This document shows positions 10,441 to 22,899 of a DNA stretch of 64,000 nt, one piece after another. The notes beneath the pieces were generated by a model that was not told where the DNA came from, ran no database searches, and was given only the letters and a program-made list of their open reading frames with translations. The position numbers were made by a program, and so were the translations under genes. Positions within the stretch are counted from its first letter, which is position 1; the number at the start of each line of letters is the position of its first letter. Source of the DNA: Stenopsyche tienmushanensis (taxonomy: Eukaryota; Arthropoda; Insecta; Trichoptera; Stenopsychidae); the NCBI GenBank assembly GCA_008973525.1, contig WACJ01000501.1, positions 2,232,001 to 2,296,000 on the forward strand. Direction: 5' to 3'.

Positions 10441-13135
10441 ACCGAAATGTAAAAATAACATCTATTTTTCATATTTAACGCTAAAAAATAACATGGAGCT
10501 TTCATAAAAATACATTGAACGACAAAGATTATTTTGTTTGTCGATACGTTGTTATACACAAAATACAGGTTGTAAATGCAATAGTCGGTTGTGGGTAAGC
10601 CACCCAGTGTAACAGGACCGTTGAGACCCCCCTAACAAAGATTTTAAAGCCGTTTGAGAATGAGGAATCGATAGTCATGTCCGAAGAGCTCTATTGAAGC
10701 TGTACAAAGAGAAAATTTAAGCCTCTTTTGAAAAGACTGGATGGTCGGGAGCTTTTGTTGAGGTTCTCACCAACTCCTCGAGCTGGTCTCCTCCAGTATA
10801 CGAAAGCCATGGAAGCTAAATGTTTACGGAGAATTTCACGCGTTAGTTAAACGCCGAGTGCTTGTGATTTTAACTTCTCCATGCTTCAATAAAGAAAAGC
10901 CGTTTTTGTAGTTGGCCAAGATAACAAGTTTGAATACTTAACAAAAACCTCAGTCTTGCTCAAAATATAACCATATTTATTTCGAACGAGTGGAAAAATA
11001 TCGAGGTGAAAGTTCGACGTCCATTATATTTGTTGAATTTCATGGACCATTTGGTCCATGTTTATTCATCCTGAAATCACATTAACAAAGAAGCATTTTA
11101 TCACTTTTATAGAATGAGGGCAATCAGATTGTGCCGAATGTGTTAAAACACTTTCATACAATTGAAGCATAAAAATTGATGCAATATTTTGATTCAACGG
11201 TATTAGAGAACAGACAGACATACATTTGTTATGCAAACGTGACTGAAATGTCCGTTTAATTAACTATCAATGCTTGACAATGAACCCGATAGATGGTTCG
11301 AAATATCGAACAAAGGTAAAAATACCCGGTTTTTATAAAAGTTTTGAAAATTAAAAATCATATAAATATGACTCACAAAAACATCAATTAAAACTAAATT
11401 AGCAACCCCAAACGTCGACACAAGTCCCCAAAATATAACACCACATTTCTTGAATTTTCATGTCAATTTTGCAGTCATATCTAGCCTTCCTAATAACTAT
11501 CCTTTGCAAACTGTTCTACGATCTTTATTTTTCAGTATTTTTTCTAAATGATCTATTAAACCGTTGATGAGTACCATCGCATATTTGCGATCGAATTCTA
11601 TTGATCCAAAAAGAGCGTTCTTGCACTATCGATAACCCAAATTTCTCGACTAATAATGGATTTAATTCTAGAAATATCCGCGGAAGAGAAGGAAAGAATT
11701 AAGGTGAGTATAAAAGAAATGCGGGGTCGCCATAGATATCAGTCTACTTTTAAGTTTAGTTTTGAGTTTGAGTTTAATAAATAAGCCTTAGAGTTTGAAT
11801 CTAAGTCTAAAATTAAATTTTAAGTTGAATTATAATCTATCTTGAGAATCGTCTACGCCTCGTAGTCGCAGCTAGTTAGAAATGAAGCAAATAAATATGC
11901 TGAAGAGAAGCAATCGTCTTTGGTATCCATCACCAACCAACCTGGAAGGACTGGAGGGCGCATCCCATGATGAAGACAAATTGTGGTGACTAGTGGTGAT
12001 TTCCACTTTTCATAGCCATATATTAATTAACAATATACGAACGTTTATTAAATTAAAATAATATTATAACATGGAGCAGATATGCGCATGCGTATTCAAT
12101 TCATTTGGTTTAAATCGATTTTATCTTGTTCAGATAGGGGTGAAGGATTTAAATATATGCGTATTTATATACATAAATTATCTATAGGGATATTATAAAA
12201 TTACTACGACAATTTCTTTCTTTCTCAATTTTCTTAAGTGTAGTTTTTCGTACAAATTTAGCACGATTAAGACTCTATTCATGTTCTTGCAGAGTACAAA
12301 TGACGTCGTGTAATTTCGGGTCAGAGTGCATCACGTCCAGAGCCACCGGGTCGAAGATTACTTAAAGGCGGTCAGACGTGAACAATTCCATACAACACTG
12401 CAGGCTTAAATACGGCGCAATGCACCAAGGTGCTCCGCAATCCCAAGAAATTCCATGATCCAAATCCGGGAGATCCACCATCCATCCCCGCGCGTCTTAG
12501 GGAACCAACAAAAGCATTTTTGCATGCCGAAATTAACAAGTCGGTTGGGAGTTAAAATTTTGGAAATGTTTATCACGCCCCCAGGCGAAGCCATAATCTG
12601 AAAGGGAATATTTATGATGTGTTACTGGGAGCGAATATTAATTAGTGAGGGTGCTCGGGAGCCCACCTCAAAGATCTGGCAAGGTCGCTGGTTCTGGTCG
12701 TGATGGATGCTTCGTCTGAGGAATCCAATTAAATCTAGTCCGAAGGCATTATCCCACTCACTCGGCTCACAACACACAAACATCACATCCATTACAAAAG
12801 GAATACAATTCGGGACGAGGACCTACCCTCCGCGGGTGAAATTGTCTTTAAAATTGAATCATAACTAGAATGGGACGTGGAGAGCCTTAAAATCTACTTT
12901 GTAGTCGAATCCAGATCAACAAGACAGGTCGCTTAATAACAACCTTCACGCATCTAAACAGAAGTTACATTGGCAAATTCCAAAATTTATTCATTTCAAT
13001 AATTTCAATGATGTTTTGTCTGTTTGTCATTTGTAATCAATCTTAATTTAATAACAACAATATTCATATTTGTAGAATAAATCGAGCGTAATGATTCGGG
13101 GGATTCGGTTGACTTTTTGAGCCCTCTGCGTTACA

Positions 13136-13189
13136 TTCGCCGCTGCGACAATCCCCGGCCGTCGCTTTATTCGGTCGCGGATACCACAC
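13136..13189 (+). repeat. GC-rich repeat shared with 37764-37817
   Basis: About 40 of 54 positions match 37764-37817, including CGCTGCGACA and CGCTTT. Both copies sit in otherwise AT-rich DNA and follow a GGGGG run. They are probably fragments of one old element (perhaps an LTR); no ends are visible. Confidence 0.4.
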
Positions 13190-13880
13190 CGAGAGGTCAT
13201 TCGTAGCGCCGGGTGCTCCGTAATTTTATCTCCAATGATGATTCCGGCGCGGATGAACGAGAAGATTTCAAAGGCTCAAAAGATGAACAGTTGAGACAAT
13301 TAAAATATTGTATTGTCTAATATATAATTTTATTGTTTTTTTTTAATACTGGCGTCAATCACCAGGCACACGGACTGTAAAGCAAAGATCAGATAGCAGA
13401 AGAATAAAATATTAAAGACGGAATATTTTGGTCCACGCAACACAGGATATATTTAAATTTATACGGTTGTCCAAAAATGTATGTTTTTCCAATTTCTCAA
13501 ATAAGGATCAAATTATTTCATATTGTGTATTAAGAGATATCAAAAATTCCATTTAATTTAAATTAAAGCAAATATTTGTTTTTATGCGAACCCACAAATG
13601 TGCCTCAATGAGCCTCATTACGACTGCGAGACTCCAATGACGGACCGTTTTCGCGAGCATAAGTCAAAGGGAAAATAAAATGCTCGTCCGTGTTATACAT
13701 GAACGTGCTGCTTTAAAAATGGCGCATATTTATTTATATATTTTAAATTTGAATATTAATATTGATTATAATGAGAATGTTCATACGGAAACCCAATAAA
13801 AAATATTAACCCAAAAAATACTGTTTGTATAGATATATGCTTTTTGTGACTTCAATTAAATACGTAAAATAATAAGTTGG

Positions 13881-14186
13881 ACAGTCCCCATGTGGTACCC
13901 CGCTTCCGCGTGTTCGTCAAGATGGCCACTGCTCGCACGCGGGTTCGTTCTATTTTCGGGCCGTTATTTAGCCGAGCGGATGGTGGATGGAGGTGGATGA
14001 GTGTCGAATACAAAGTCTCCCGTTTTACATAGCTTCTTTATTAATCACGATAGAGAGATCTCGCCGCTGGAAGGACATCATCCCGCAGCCAAGGCTATAC
14101 AACCACTTTTCATGATTCTCGCCTCATGAGCATCTCCATCGAACCGACAACAGTGTACGCGCAAGAAGCGATTGGTGTCGTTATTA
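13881..14186 (-). mobile_element. LTR fragment (main LTR family), diverged
   Basis: Collinear with the plus strand of 57685-58146 from the CAGAGTCCCC block through the GGATGGGTGGATG-like stretch, the CT/GA run and the stem-loop region (CCGCTGGAAGGACATCATCC) to the CGCGCAAGAAGCGAT block. Both ends are lost and divergence is higher than in the copies at 6588 and 57685. Confidence 0.7.
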
Positions 14187-16260
14187 TATTACATATTATA
14201 TTTCACCCCTGCTATATTACCCATCATTTTAATTTCTTGGGATCGTTTATAAAAATGAATGAATGGTAGGGTGTCCTATGAATTACAGGATTTGCAACAG
14301 CAGTTCAAATATCGTTTAAAGTAATGGTATTTTTGTTTGGTATCCATTTATCAATCCTTTCTTGCATTAATACTTGATCATCATATTTTCGAGTTCTGAG
14401 GATTTCGAAAGCCTCTAATTTGCTTATTTATAAAGGAACTTGGCGGATAAGGTTCGGGATCATGCATACAAATTGAATGCATTCCGAGTTTGTAGTCTAT
14501 GAGACTAATGATTAGCGATCTACAGTTAAATTTATGCTAAAATAATTCTATCGGAATTTGATTACACTTGGAAAGCAATGGGAAATAGCCACATTCTTAG
14601 ATCGATCAATCTCTTCAGATTGTCTAGATTTAGCATATTAAGAAATATTATTCAAGGATGTCCACGAAAACGCCAGTGCTGCACAAGCGTATATATCTGC
14701 AAGGCATGCATTCCCCGCACTAATTCAGGCCAACAATAACAAAATCTGCGCAATTGGACGTCATTAAAGGCAACCGGTATTTAGCGTCATATATTCAATT
14801 ACAATGTGCGATTAAGCGATGTGATTAATGGCACTCTTAGCGTAATTTTAAGCCAAGTATGATTTATCGTGTCATGGTTCGGAATGTGTACATTGCGAGC
14901 GTATCTGATTCAAAATCATTGTAGTCCATAATTTGGCGTACGGTGGATGCATTGGATATTAAGCTGGTATTTACAACTTAGTTCATGTCGAATTTAGATA
15001 ATGCCAGCTAGATGCAATTAGCCCTCGCAAGGCGATTATTACAAACTGCTCCCGATTATCCGATTAGATATCTGCATACGCTAATTGAGCTCGTGGCGGA
15101 AATGACGTTACGTTGCATCGAATGTGTGTCTGAAATGGCCTTTTTAAAAAATATAACAACACCGCTCAGTTCGGATGGAGTGGGTCTTGTAGCATTTAAT
15201 ATGAGTGCTAAAGTCCATAGCAGGGCTTATCGTTATAATCGCTATTTCTACATGGTAAATGCATTAAAACTGGTTAAATTGGATCGTTACTATGCGGCAA
15301 TTTAGTGAACGACTACTTCAGCCACACGCGGATTCAATTGGTATAACCAGTATCGGAAAATATTAATTTAGTTGATTACTTTCCAATGGGACACGACAAT
15401 CAATTTTTGCATGTTATTGTGTTTCGTTTTGTGTGTTCCATAAAAGTTATTTATGATCTTCCCGCCCATTGGGACACAATAAATGACTTTGTGATGTATT
15501 TCGATTTATATGCATTCAGGCCATTTTTTTGCATGCGAAATGAATATGATTAATAATTAGATCTAAAAAATAATCGAGAGATCTACCAGAAATGGCTTAA
15601 AATTGAATGAAATCAAAATATCACAACTGAAACAAAAACACTTAACATACCGACTCACCGGTGAGTCGCTATGCTTTTTCGTAGAAAAAATAATATTAAT
15701 TTTGTGTTATGACAATACTAAACAAGAAATATTAAAAACCCATAAATGATCCCGCAGGATATCATGTAGTACACATGCATATACTAGAATGCCTTTGCAT
15801 AATAAAAAAGGTCAAACAATTTTTTACGCAATTTCTAATATATCTAAATTCGTTGGCTGTTAAAAGATTAATACTTTTATTGATATATATTTATTTAAAT
15901 ACACGATCACGTTGAGTTAAATAACCAAACGAACTAACACTTAATAAAAGTGGTTCGTCATCTAAAGTCTCGCAGTTGGGATCACCGTTTTCCGTCATCG
16001 TTTGATTTCTGCGTGTCTATAAATGTCTCTAAATTCGCTAGTCAATTGTAAATGAATCATTTTTTTAATTTTATGATTTCCTTCGACAATAACGACGATT
16101 CTTAATTATTATCAGTCTTGTATTTGGGGTAAAATTTTGTGAAGTCAACAATAGATCTTGATAAATTTAAAAAGATTTAATTTTTCATACAAGTTTAATG
16201 TAAGCTTTTTAATATAAGCTTGGTTTATATGTTTTGTCGACATGTAAGACTTCATCCAAG
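14187..16260. other. Non-coding stretch; 14700-15560 possible regulatory DNA
   Basis: No supported gene. About 14700-15560 is low-copy and dense in homeodomain-like words (CAATTA, TAATTG, TTTATG, CATAAA) and has two copies of an ATTGGGACAC/AATGGGACAC word (about 15386 and 15469). A 97-codon open frame at 15012-15305 has no recognisable motif. The regulatory reading is inference from word content only. Confidence 0.35.
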
Positions 16261-16317
16261 GTCAGTAATGCCCTTGCGAGGAGTTTTTATTCTCTGAAAA
16301 ACCACTTTTTTTTGAGA

Positions 16318-16378
16318 CGGTCCCGAAAGTGCCCTTCGATACGTTCATCCTGGAGGCCTGCTGGGTGAGCGTTCAAAT
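16318..16378 (+). repeat. Copy 1 of a short repeat ending in GGGTGAGCGTTC
   Basis: Shares a GATACGTTCATC/GATACGCTCGCC word about 25-30 bases before GCTGGGTGAGCGTTC with 30850-30885 and, more weakly, with 39435-39462. The copies are otherwise diverged; probably remnants of a small element. Confidence 0.4.
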
Positions 16379-16760
16379 GGCGCTGTTAATCTGAGCAGAT
16401 TTAATTGGCCAGATTAACGGCGATATCTTGTGGACACATTGCGTCTAAAGAAACGATATGGATCGTTACTTGTGCGTGCACCGTTGTCGGTTCGGCGGTA
16501 ATGCGTAGTGGCCGTCGGATAGCCTTGACTACGAGAGGATGTCCTTCCCGCAGCCAGATCTATCTCTCGTGGTTAATAAATACACTATGTAAGGCAAGAG
16601 ACTTTCTGTTCGACGCCTGTCCACCTTCAGCCCATCCGCCTGGCTACATAACGGCACGAGAGCAGAACAGACTCGTATGCGAACGCAGTCATCTCGATGA
16701 ATACTTGGGAGCGGGGCGTCGCCTGGGGACTCTGACCCGAGAGCGTTTCCGTTCCTACGC
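16375..16760 (+). mobile_element. LTR fragment (main LTR family), diverged
   Basis: Sense strand plus. Recognisable by GGCGATATCTTGTGGACACA, the CGTGCACCGTTG block, the CTTCCCGCAGCCAGATCT stretch, AATAAATACA at about 16577 and the closing GGGGACTCTGACCCGAGAGC. A 190-codon open frame from 16405 runs through this LTR and on into the jockey-type LINE, so it is a chance join of two elements rather than a gene. Confidence 0.7.
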
Positions 16761-16839
16761 TTCACTATTATCAATATACAAGATGTGTCTCAAAAGTCAT
16801 GAAACACACAGACCACACCTACTCAACTATATACTCCAC

Positions 16840-17160
16840 AGAAATGACCGCATTCACGCTTTAATGAGAGGCACAGCCATATTCATCAAAACTCACCTTA
16901 AACATTACCACATTCCAACACCTCCACTCAAATATGCGGAAGCCACACAAATCGCAGGCAACACACCACCCAACTAGGTCATCAAACTAGTCGCATAGTA
17001 CCATCCTCCGGCGAGAACCAAAACACAATTTGATACAGACAGCATCACAACACTCCATCCCCACTATCATAGTGGGCGCCTTCAACGCAAAACACTCAGA
17101 CTGGAACTCCAGAACAACAAACACGGTTGGACGCACACTACTCAATTCATTCCCCTCATT
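16840..17160 (+). pseudogene. Jockey-type AP endonuclease domain remnant
   Basis: Frames give GTAIFIKTHLKHYHIPTPPL then EAT, and downstream TIIVGAFNAKHSDWNSR at about 17060-17110. These are the two best conserved blocks of apurinic-type endonucleases of jockey/I LINEs. The second block normally reads GDFNAKH; here the catalytic Asp is Ala (GAF). A shift of frame separates the two blocks. Known role of the family: nicks target DNA to start target-primed reverse transcription. Confidence 0.75.
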
Positions 17161-17199
17161 TAGATCAAACACAAAATCTATACCAAAACCAACCTCGCA

Positions 17200-17970
17200 C
17201 TGGAAATACTACGAACAACTGATACAAGATGCCATCACTATCCTCATTACACTTAAAACACCAAATTCCATAGACGAAGCTATAAACACATTCACACAAC
17301 AAATCTCCAACACAATAAAAAAAGCCTCACACACCACAATAACCACACCTCACACCATACCAGGAAACATAAGAACACTGATCAGAGAAAAGAACAGACT
17401 AAGACACAAATGGACCAAATATGGGAACATCACAGACAAACAACGCCAACAGAGTACAAACTGAAATCTGCACCAAACTAACCGACATACATAACCACAA
17501 ATGGGAAATTCCCCTCTCAGAAATCAACACCACACGATGGCAACTTACAAAAGACGAAAAGCTGGGGTACACGGAAGAAGCAAAAGCCGAAGCTCTAGCT
17601 GAAGCAATTAGCTCAACGTGCACGTCCACCTAAATCAACAGTAATCGCGACACCAACACTCTTACCACACTAATAAACACGTCTCTAAATAAAATACTAA
17701 ACACTAACACAACTCAAAAAAAATATTTTGTAACTCCATTCGAAATTCATCAAATCATGAAAAAACACCAAACAAAAAAACACCAGGACCAGACAATATC
17801 AATAACAAAGCAATCAAACTTCTCCCACACAAAGGAAAACTAGCTCTCACAAACATCGCAAACATGCAACTCAGCAATTCGATTCAAATACTTTCCCACT
17901 ATATGGAAACACGCTAAAATCATCACACTCCCTAAACCCGGGAAAAAACTACAAGACCCACATAACTACA
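17200..17970 (+). pseudogene. Jockey-type ORF2 linker and N-terminal RT remnant
   Basis: An open frame from 17030 to 17464 continues after the endonuclease through IREKNRLRHKWTKYG, typical of the linker before the reverse transcriptase. In other frames TPGPDNINNKAIKLLP (about 17778-17825) and HAKIITLPKPGKK (about 17912-17947) match the first RT blocks of jockey elements. The remaining RT blocks, including the YADD/FADD active site, are absent. Several frame changes. Confidence 0.7.
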
Positions 17971-18372
17971 TAGAAAGACATTGTTAACATTAAGGCCCTA
18001 AGTAAAATAAGTTACTAACCCTATTTGTATTATTTAGACTCACACTAACACTATTTGGATAAAACATATAATAATAACAATAATCAAAACAACAACAACA
18101 ACAAAAATACAAAAGAAAATAATAAAAACAAAACAAAACAAAACAAAAAAATATGTCGAAAAATAAAGACATCAAAAAAATATAGACATTAAATAATAAT
18201 AAAAAAAATAATAATTATGTCAAAAAATATAAACTACTACACTAATAAAAAAAACATCTACAGGTCAAAAATATAGACTATTAAAAAAATCAAAAATCAG
18301 CAACAACCAGACCATGGAGTAGAGGAATTCAATCCCAGCTCCAAAAGTCATCTAATGCATTGCAAAAAGTCA

Positions 18373-18700
18373 TGATATCTTGTATATAAAAATTAATCTA
18401 TGTTTGTTCGTATGTAATGCGCTGCCATACCGTTCATCAAATTGCAATAAAACTTCGTCAACTTATTGTTAAGGATTGTGTGAGTAACATAAGCTTGGTC
18501 TAATTTACAAAAATAATTATTTGTTTGTTCGTATTTTATGCGTTGCCATACCGTTTATTCGATTGCGATAAAACTTTGCCAACGTATTTTTTGCACTTTT
18601 TCAAATAATATAAATATAGTACAATTAACTTAAAGTAGATCTTATATATAAAAATCAACGTTTGTATGTTTGTTCATATTTATAATAAAACCAATAAAAT
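18373..18700. repeat. Helitron-like terminal sequences in tandem
   Basis: TATATAAAAATTAATCTATG followed by TTTGTTCGTATG, then ACCGTTCATCAAATTGCAATAAAAC, resembles the 5' ends of insect Helitron/Helentron elements. A second, similar unit follows at about 18510-18586 and a third start (CTTATATATAAAAATCAACG) at about 18641. No Rep/helicase coding sequence is visible. The tandem arrangement suggests partial duplications of one end. Class assignment rests on pattern recall only. Confidence 0.5.
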
Positions 18701-18954
18701 AAATATCATTTATATTATTCGCTTATATATCATTCAATTTCAATAAATTTATTCATTATCGGAAAGAAAATAAATTTCATTATTTCTATAATTTCTAATT
18801 AAACAAGATAACTATTTATATTATTAGAATTATTACTTCTGTGGGAGTAATGCGTAAATATTATATTGGAGAGGCAGTAGAAAACATTAATGTTAACATT
18901 TTGTACCGGTATTGTCAATAAAAAAAATTCATGACTTTTGGGACACAGCCTCTA

Positions 18955-21900
18955 GAACGAATGTACGCCTTTAAAATGTAATTTAATTCATCAAACGTTA
19001 TTTTTTAATAGAATTAATAGTAGTATATAATATCGTTTATTTCTGTAGAGGAAACCTTTGCATTAAACTGAATAAAATAACTTCAAAGGATGTTTTTGTA
19101 ACTCAGTTGCATCTTTGGCTCGGCTAAGATGTTTTTTGCTAGAAGTTTTTCAAACTTCCACATTAAAAATGTCGGATATTTCTCTATTCGTTTTAACGAA
19201 AGCTAAAATATGTATAAAGTCCCTCGAACGTCTGTTTTGTAGATCTCTTTGTTTGTTTAGCAATTAACCGGGGCTTAAACAGGAGCAACCTTACAAATTG
19301 TCGAAGACCCTATCCGGAGCGATCATCTTGCGGCTTTGTTTGAGCAAGTTTCTCATTAATTTAAAGCAAGAATTGGAATCAAAACAGTCTTCCGCTGCTT
19401 ATTTGAGCAATAAATCACAGAAGAATTTAATTAGAGGCCAAACCGCGGAGAGGATTGCTGCAAGTCCTGTTCATTCTTATTTTAGCATAACCTAGATTCT
19501 GCGTCTCCTTTGGGGCGTATTCCTCTAAAGTTCCCGTTCCGGGGAAAAATGATATTTAAACAAGAAGGCTTTCTTATTATTAAATAATTCCCGGGGGACT
19601 CTGGAATGCTTTTTCCTGGTTCATACTCCCGTAAAGGTAAAAATGTCACTGGAAATGCAGCAGGTACGATAGTTTGCTAAAATAAAACCCATGGAAATCA
19701 TGTCGCTCTTACGTCCTTACATATTCTTTATTGAATGTAGACCATTTTTCTAGGAATAAAAATATGAGTATATTGTTAAGTATAATTTAAGCTATCAGTA
19801 ATGCCAAAAATACGTGCCGTTTTTTATATCCGTTATATAGACGTAAAAAGAAAACAATAACACGAGTCTAATCAATTATATATTCTTGTCCATTTTGTGT
19901 CCATTTTGAGGATTTCTTTTCAAAACTGTCGATAATTTTAATAGTATTTTTCATGTATGATATCAAATCATAAGAAGCTCTGTCTTATTGTAATAATCAT
20001 CCCAATATTTATTATTTCAAAAGCACAAAACCAAACCAAACATCTTATATACATATTAACATTTAAACCCGAATTTTTATAATCTAGGAATCAAGTGACC
20101 AACTTCATATGCCAACATTGAACCATAAATATGCCTGTCAACATAGAAAACTTAAAAAACCTGAGCTTTATTTATAGTCGCAGACGTTATATTTTGAGTA
20201 TGGCTAAAAATAATTCATAGCGATCTTATGCTCCTGGAATAGCTCGGATCTAAGATGAAAGTCACATTGGACGTATTATTATTAATATATTTCATAATTT
20301 TTAACAAAACATGATCCATTTTAATGAAAAATTTGCTTTATATTTATAAGCCTTGTGGGTGTTATAAATTTCAAGATTGGTATGTTAACAAGAGGCATCT
20401 TGCAGATTGTATTATAGTATGTATTTATGGGTCATAAATAAAGCTCAGGAGACCCATTCGGCTATCTTTATTTTTTCAAAAAAAAATATAAACAAAATGC
20501 CTAGTCTTATACGAGAGAACCTCGTTTAGGTCGTTTAATTTAATATTTAATTAAAGCTGCGGACCGAAGATTTTAAATCGCGCCAAAAATTAATATTTCC
20601 ATATTAATTTAGCCATGAAAGATCTGGTTCTGTATTATATTTGATACAAATGAATAAAACAGATTTAAAGGATATTCTTAATTTAAGATAAAATTTGATA
20701 ATGACCTGCCATAATTGTTAATATTATCGAGGAGCTATCATAAAATTCATTGAATGAATATTTCATAGACACTGAACATTCATAGACATTTTCTAGAAAT
20801 AATTTTGTTTAAAAAAATTAAATTTATAAATGAATCACTCTGAGCTGAACCGAAAATCGCAGCCAAACCGATATAAATATATGGAACTGAACCGGAAATT
20901 AAACCGAGATGAACAAAATAACGGTTCGAAGTCTTAAAACTATTTAAATAAGGCTTTATATTTATAATTTAAGATGAGTTTTTTTATTAAAAGCGTTGAT
21001 ATCTTCCTTCATCTTAGTAGTTGGAGCTATTCAAACATAACTTTTGCAAGTATTTTTGCATTTTGCTCGATTTGGGATATCTGGCTTACAAATCCATTCA
21101 GTTTCATAACAAAAGACTTGGAACTTAGTTTTGCATAGAGAAAATTTCGAGCTTAAGATTTATGAATTAATATAAAATTATTTTCATGCAAAATTCAATT
21201 TCACTTAAGAAAAATCAGCAGTAACAAGGGATTAAGAATATTTTTATGCGATGGAAAAGTTCTAACAATAAAAGGGAAGATAAATATTTTTATACATCAA
21301 AATTCGGGTTCATATCTGAATCCGTTTCGTACGATAGTAAATTATCTAGCAACGTGCCATATTATCCATTTATATGGGTTTTAGTTTAAGCATTTTCATT
21401 GAGGGATGGATATAATTTAATATTTATTACAAGCAGATAGCCATTGTAAACATCGTAGTTCAAACTAATTACAGGGGCATTCAAACAAGAAATTTCATGG
21501 GTCAAAATGGCCGTTAATTTGGGGAGACAGCCGCAATGCACCAAGGTCAGTTCAGTGAAATGAATGAATTGTTCATATGCGCTTCTAGTAATCCTGTTTT
21601 ATACTATGGCTCTTGAAGGAATCCCTCTTCCTTTACCATGTGGCATTTATCCCTGGGCTAAATATCAAGCCCCTTGACTTTAACAATAAAAGCAACCAAA
21701 GAGCGTGATCATACTTCGTGGTCGGATGAAGAAGGAGCTTCAGCTTCAGCTTTACTTAAAGGCATTCCTTTTCAGCTGGCGAAAGCCTCATCACTGCCAA
21801 AGCGCATCCGCTGAATTATATACGCTTGAAAATGTCCAAGATGCACATTCCATCAAGAAAATGCTTCCATGGAAAAGTCTTGATAATATTTAATCAGTTT

Positions 21901-22895
21901 GGTATTTTTTACATGATTGAATCTTTCTGGTAATCAGATAATCGTCTCGATCAGTATGCTCAATTATTTTTATTAAAAAAAGTTGGTCAACAACGGGACA
22001 ACCGCAAAGGCGTCCAGAGAATTTATCAAACAAGCAGAAAGAGGGAAGTTACGGCACTTTTGGAAACTATTTCATGATTTACGATCGCAACAACGTAGAA
22101 GTAGTTCTGCCTATCTCTGTGAGTCGCTTAGCGGAATTATTATTTAATATAACGAGTTGAGGAGAAACAAACAAACAGTCCCCATCAAAATACCATTTTT
22201 CATTTCGGAGATTCACCCCTGGCCGCGAAACGGGAAGGGCCAAGCTTCATTGCGAATTAGGACGAATTTTAAGCACCCAAAGACCAGCGGGCTATTTGAA
22301 TTAAAATATGTGACAAAGCGTTATGGAGTTTCGGATGTGATTTATGAAAACGACTCATAGAGAAACGTTCCGGTGACAAATAAAATGGCAAATTTTTAGA
22401 CAATTTTTCACGCCCAGGGCAAAAGATAAAGTGTTAACTCGCGCTTTGTAAATTCTAATGCTAATTAAAAATTAAGATTAAGTTTTTTGCACTATTTTTT
22501 ATCCCATCATAAATATAAAGAGTGTTTTTGTCATACTTTGTCGTTTATCTCACTAAAAACTCTTTAAAAAAATATTAGCAAACTTTTCACTTCGGCTATA
22601 AAAGATTAAATACAAAAGATGGATTTATATCGTGACATTCACATATATTTTTTGGAAATAACCAGTATCATTAGTTTTAGCACGTGGATGACATTTTGGT
22701 GTCATCTGGGTGAGCAGATGTAAGAGCATCAACTGTTGCCATAGTAGGCATGACTCTGAACACTTATTAACCATTTGAATATTTAATTCATTTTGAATTG
22801 AAGCATATATGCTATATTCGTATGTCCACTAAATTAACTTCTTTTTTCGTAAGAAGGGGAAATAGTTGAATCACACTGCTGTAACCAACAGTAGT
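18955..22895. other. Non-coding AT-rich stretch
   Basis: No gene or RNA recognised. 20827-20935 carries the repeat similar to 10384-10440. About 19290-19500 and 21700-21890 hold short open frames (65 and 62 codons) with no motif. Nothing else could be supported. Confidence 0.5.
20827..20935. repeat. Dispersed repeat sharing GCTGAACCGAAA
   Basis: Partner of 10384-10440. Words AACCGA and GAACTGAACCGGAAA recur at short intervals, ending in AACGGTTCGAAG. Probably one end of an old DNA transposon; ends not visible. Confidence 0.35.
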
Positions 22896-22899
22896 GAGA

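Larger units (their letters stand above)
8530..13880. other. Non-coding stretch, mostly low-copy
   Basis: No gene seen. About 9240-9760 is less AT-rich and has two small GC hairpins (CGCGAAAATTTTATCGCG near 9331 and CCCCAAAACGGGG near 9514). About 10384-10440 shares the GAACTGAACCGAAA-type block with 20827-20900. About 12300-12850 is GC-moderate with no recognisable coding. About 13136-13189 resembles 37764-37817. Confidence 0.5.
16803..18364 (+). mobile_element. Jockey-clade LINE fragment with 11-bp direct repeats
   Basis: A 5'-truncated LINE lies between direct copies of AAAAGTCATGA (16792-16802 and 18365-18375), which look like a target-site duplication made inside the left end of the mariner-like element. 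Coding matches: endonuclease (about 16850-17160), then the start of the reverse transcriptase (about 17700-17965). The plus strand is strikingly poor in G and T through the coding part. From about 17990 it becomes an A-rich tail region with (AAAAC)n. The RT catalytic blocks are missing, so the element is truncated or deleted on its 3' side too. Confidence 0.7.
16779..18952. mobile_element. Mariner/Tc1-like inverted ends enclosing nested insertions
   Basis: Terminal stretches 16779-16802 and 18929-18952 are inverted copies matching at 20 of 24 positions (shared core AAAAGTCATGA), each flanked outside by TA (16777-16778 and 18953-18954), as expected for a Tc1/mariner insertion. The wording TGTGTCYCAAAAGTCATG is typical of such ends. 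Inside lie a jockey-clade LINE fragment, an A-rich tail and Helitron-like repeats, but no transposase, so this is a non-autonomous or gutted element that collected later insertions. Confidence 0.5.

Noticed and set aside
14290..14470. Minus-strand open stretch that can be read KLEAFEILRTRKYDDQVLMQ
   Set aside because: Reads smoothly, but no family could be named and it has no start or splice context; too weak to report as coding.
16405..16977. 190-codon plus-strand open frame, the longest in the window
   Set aside because: It runs through an LTR fragment, the mariner-like end and into the jockey endonuclease; only its last third is coding-derived. It is a chance fusion of repeats.
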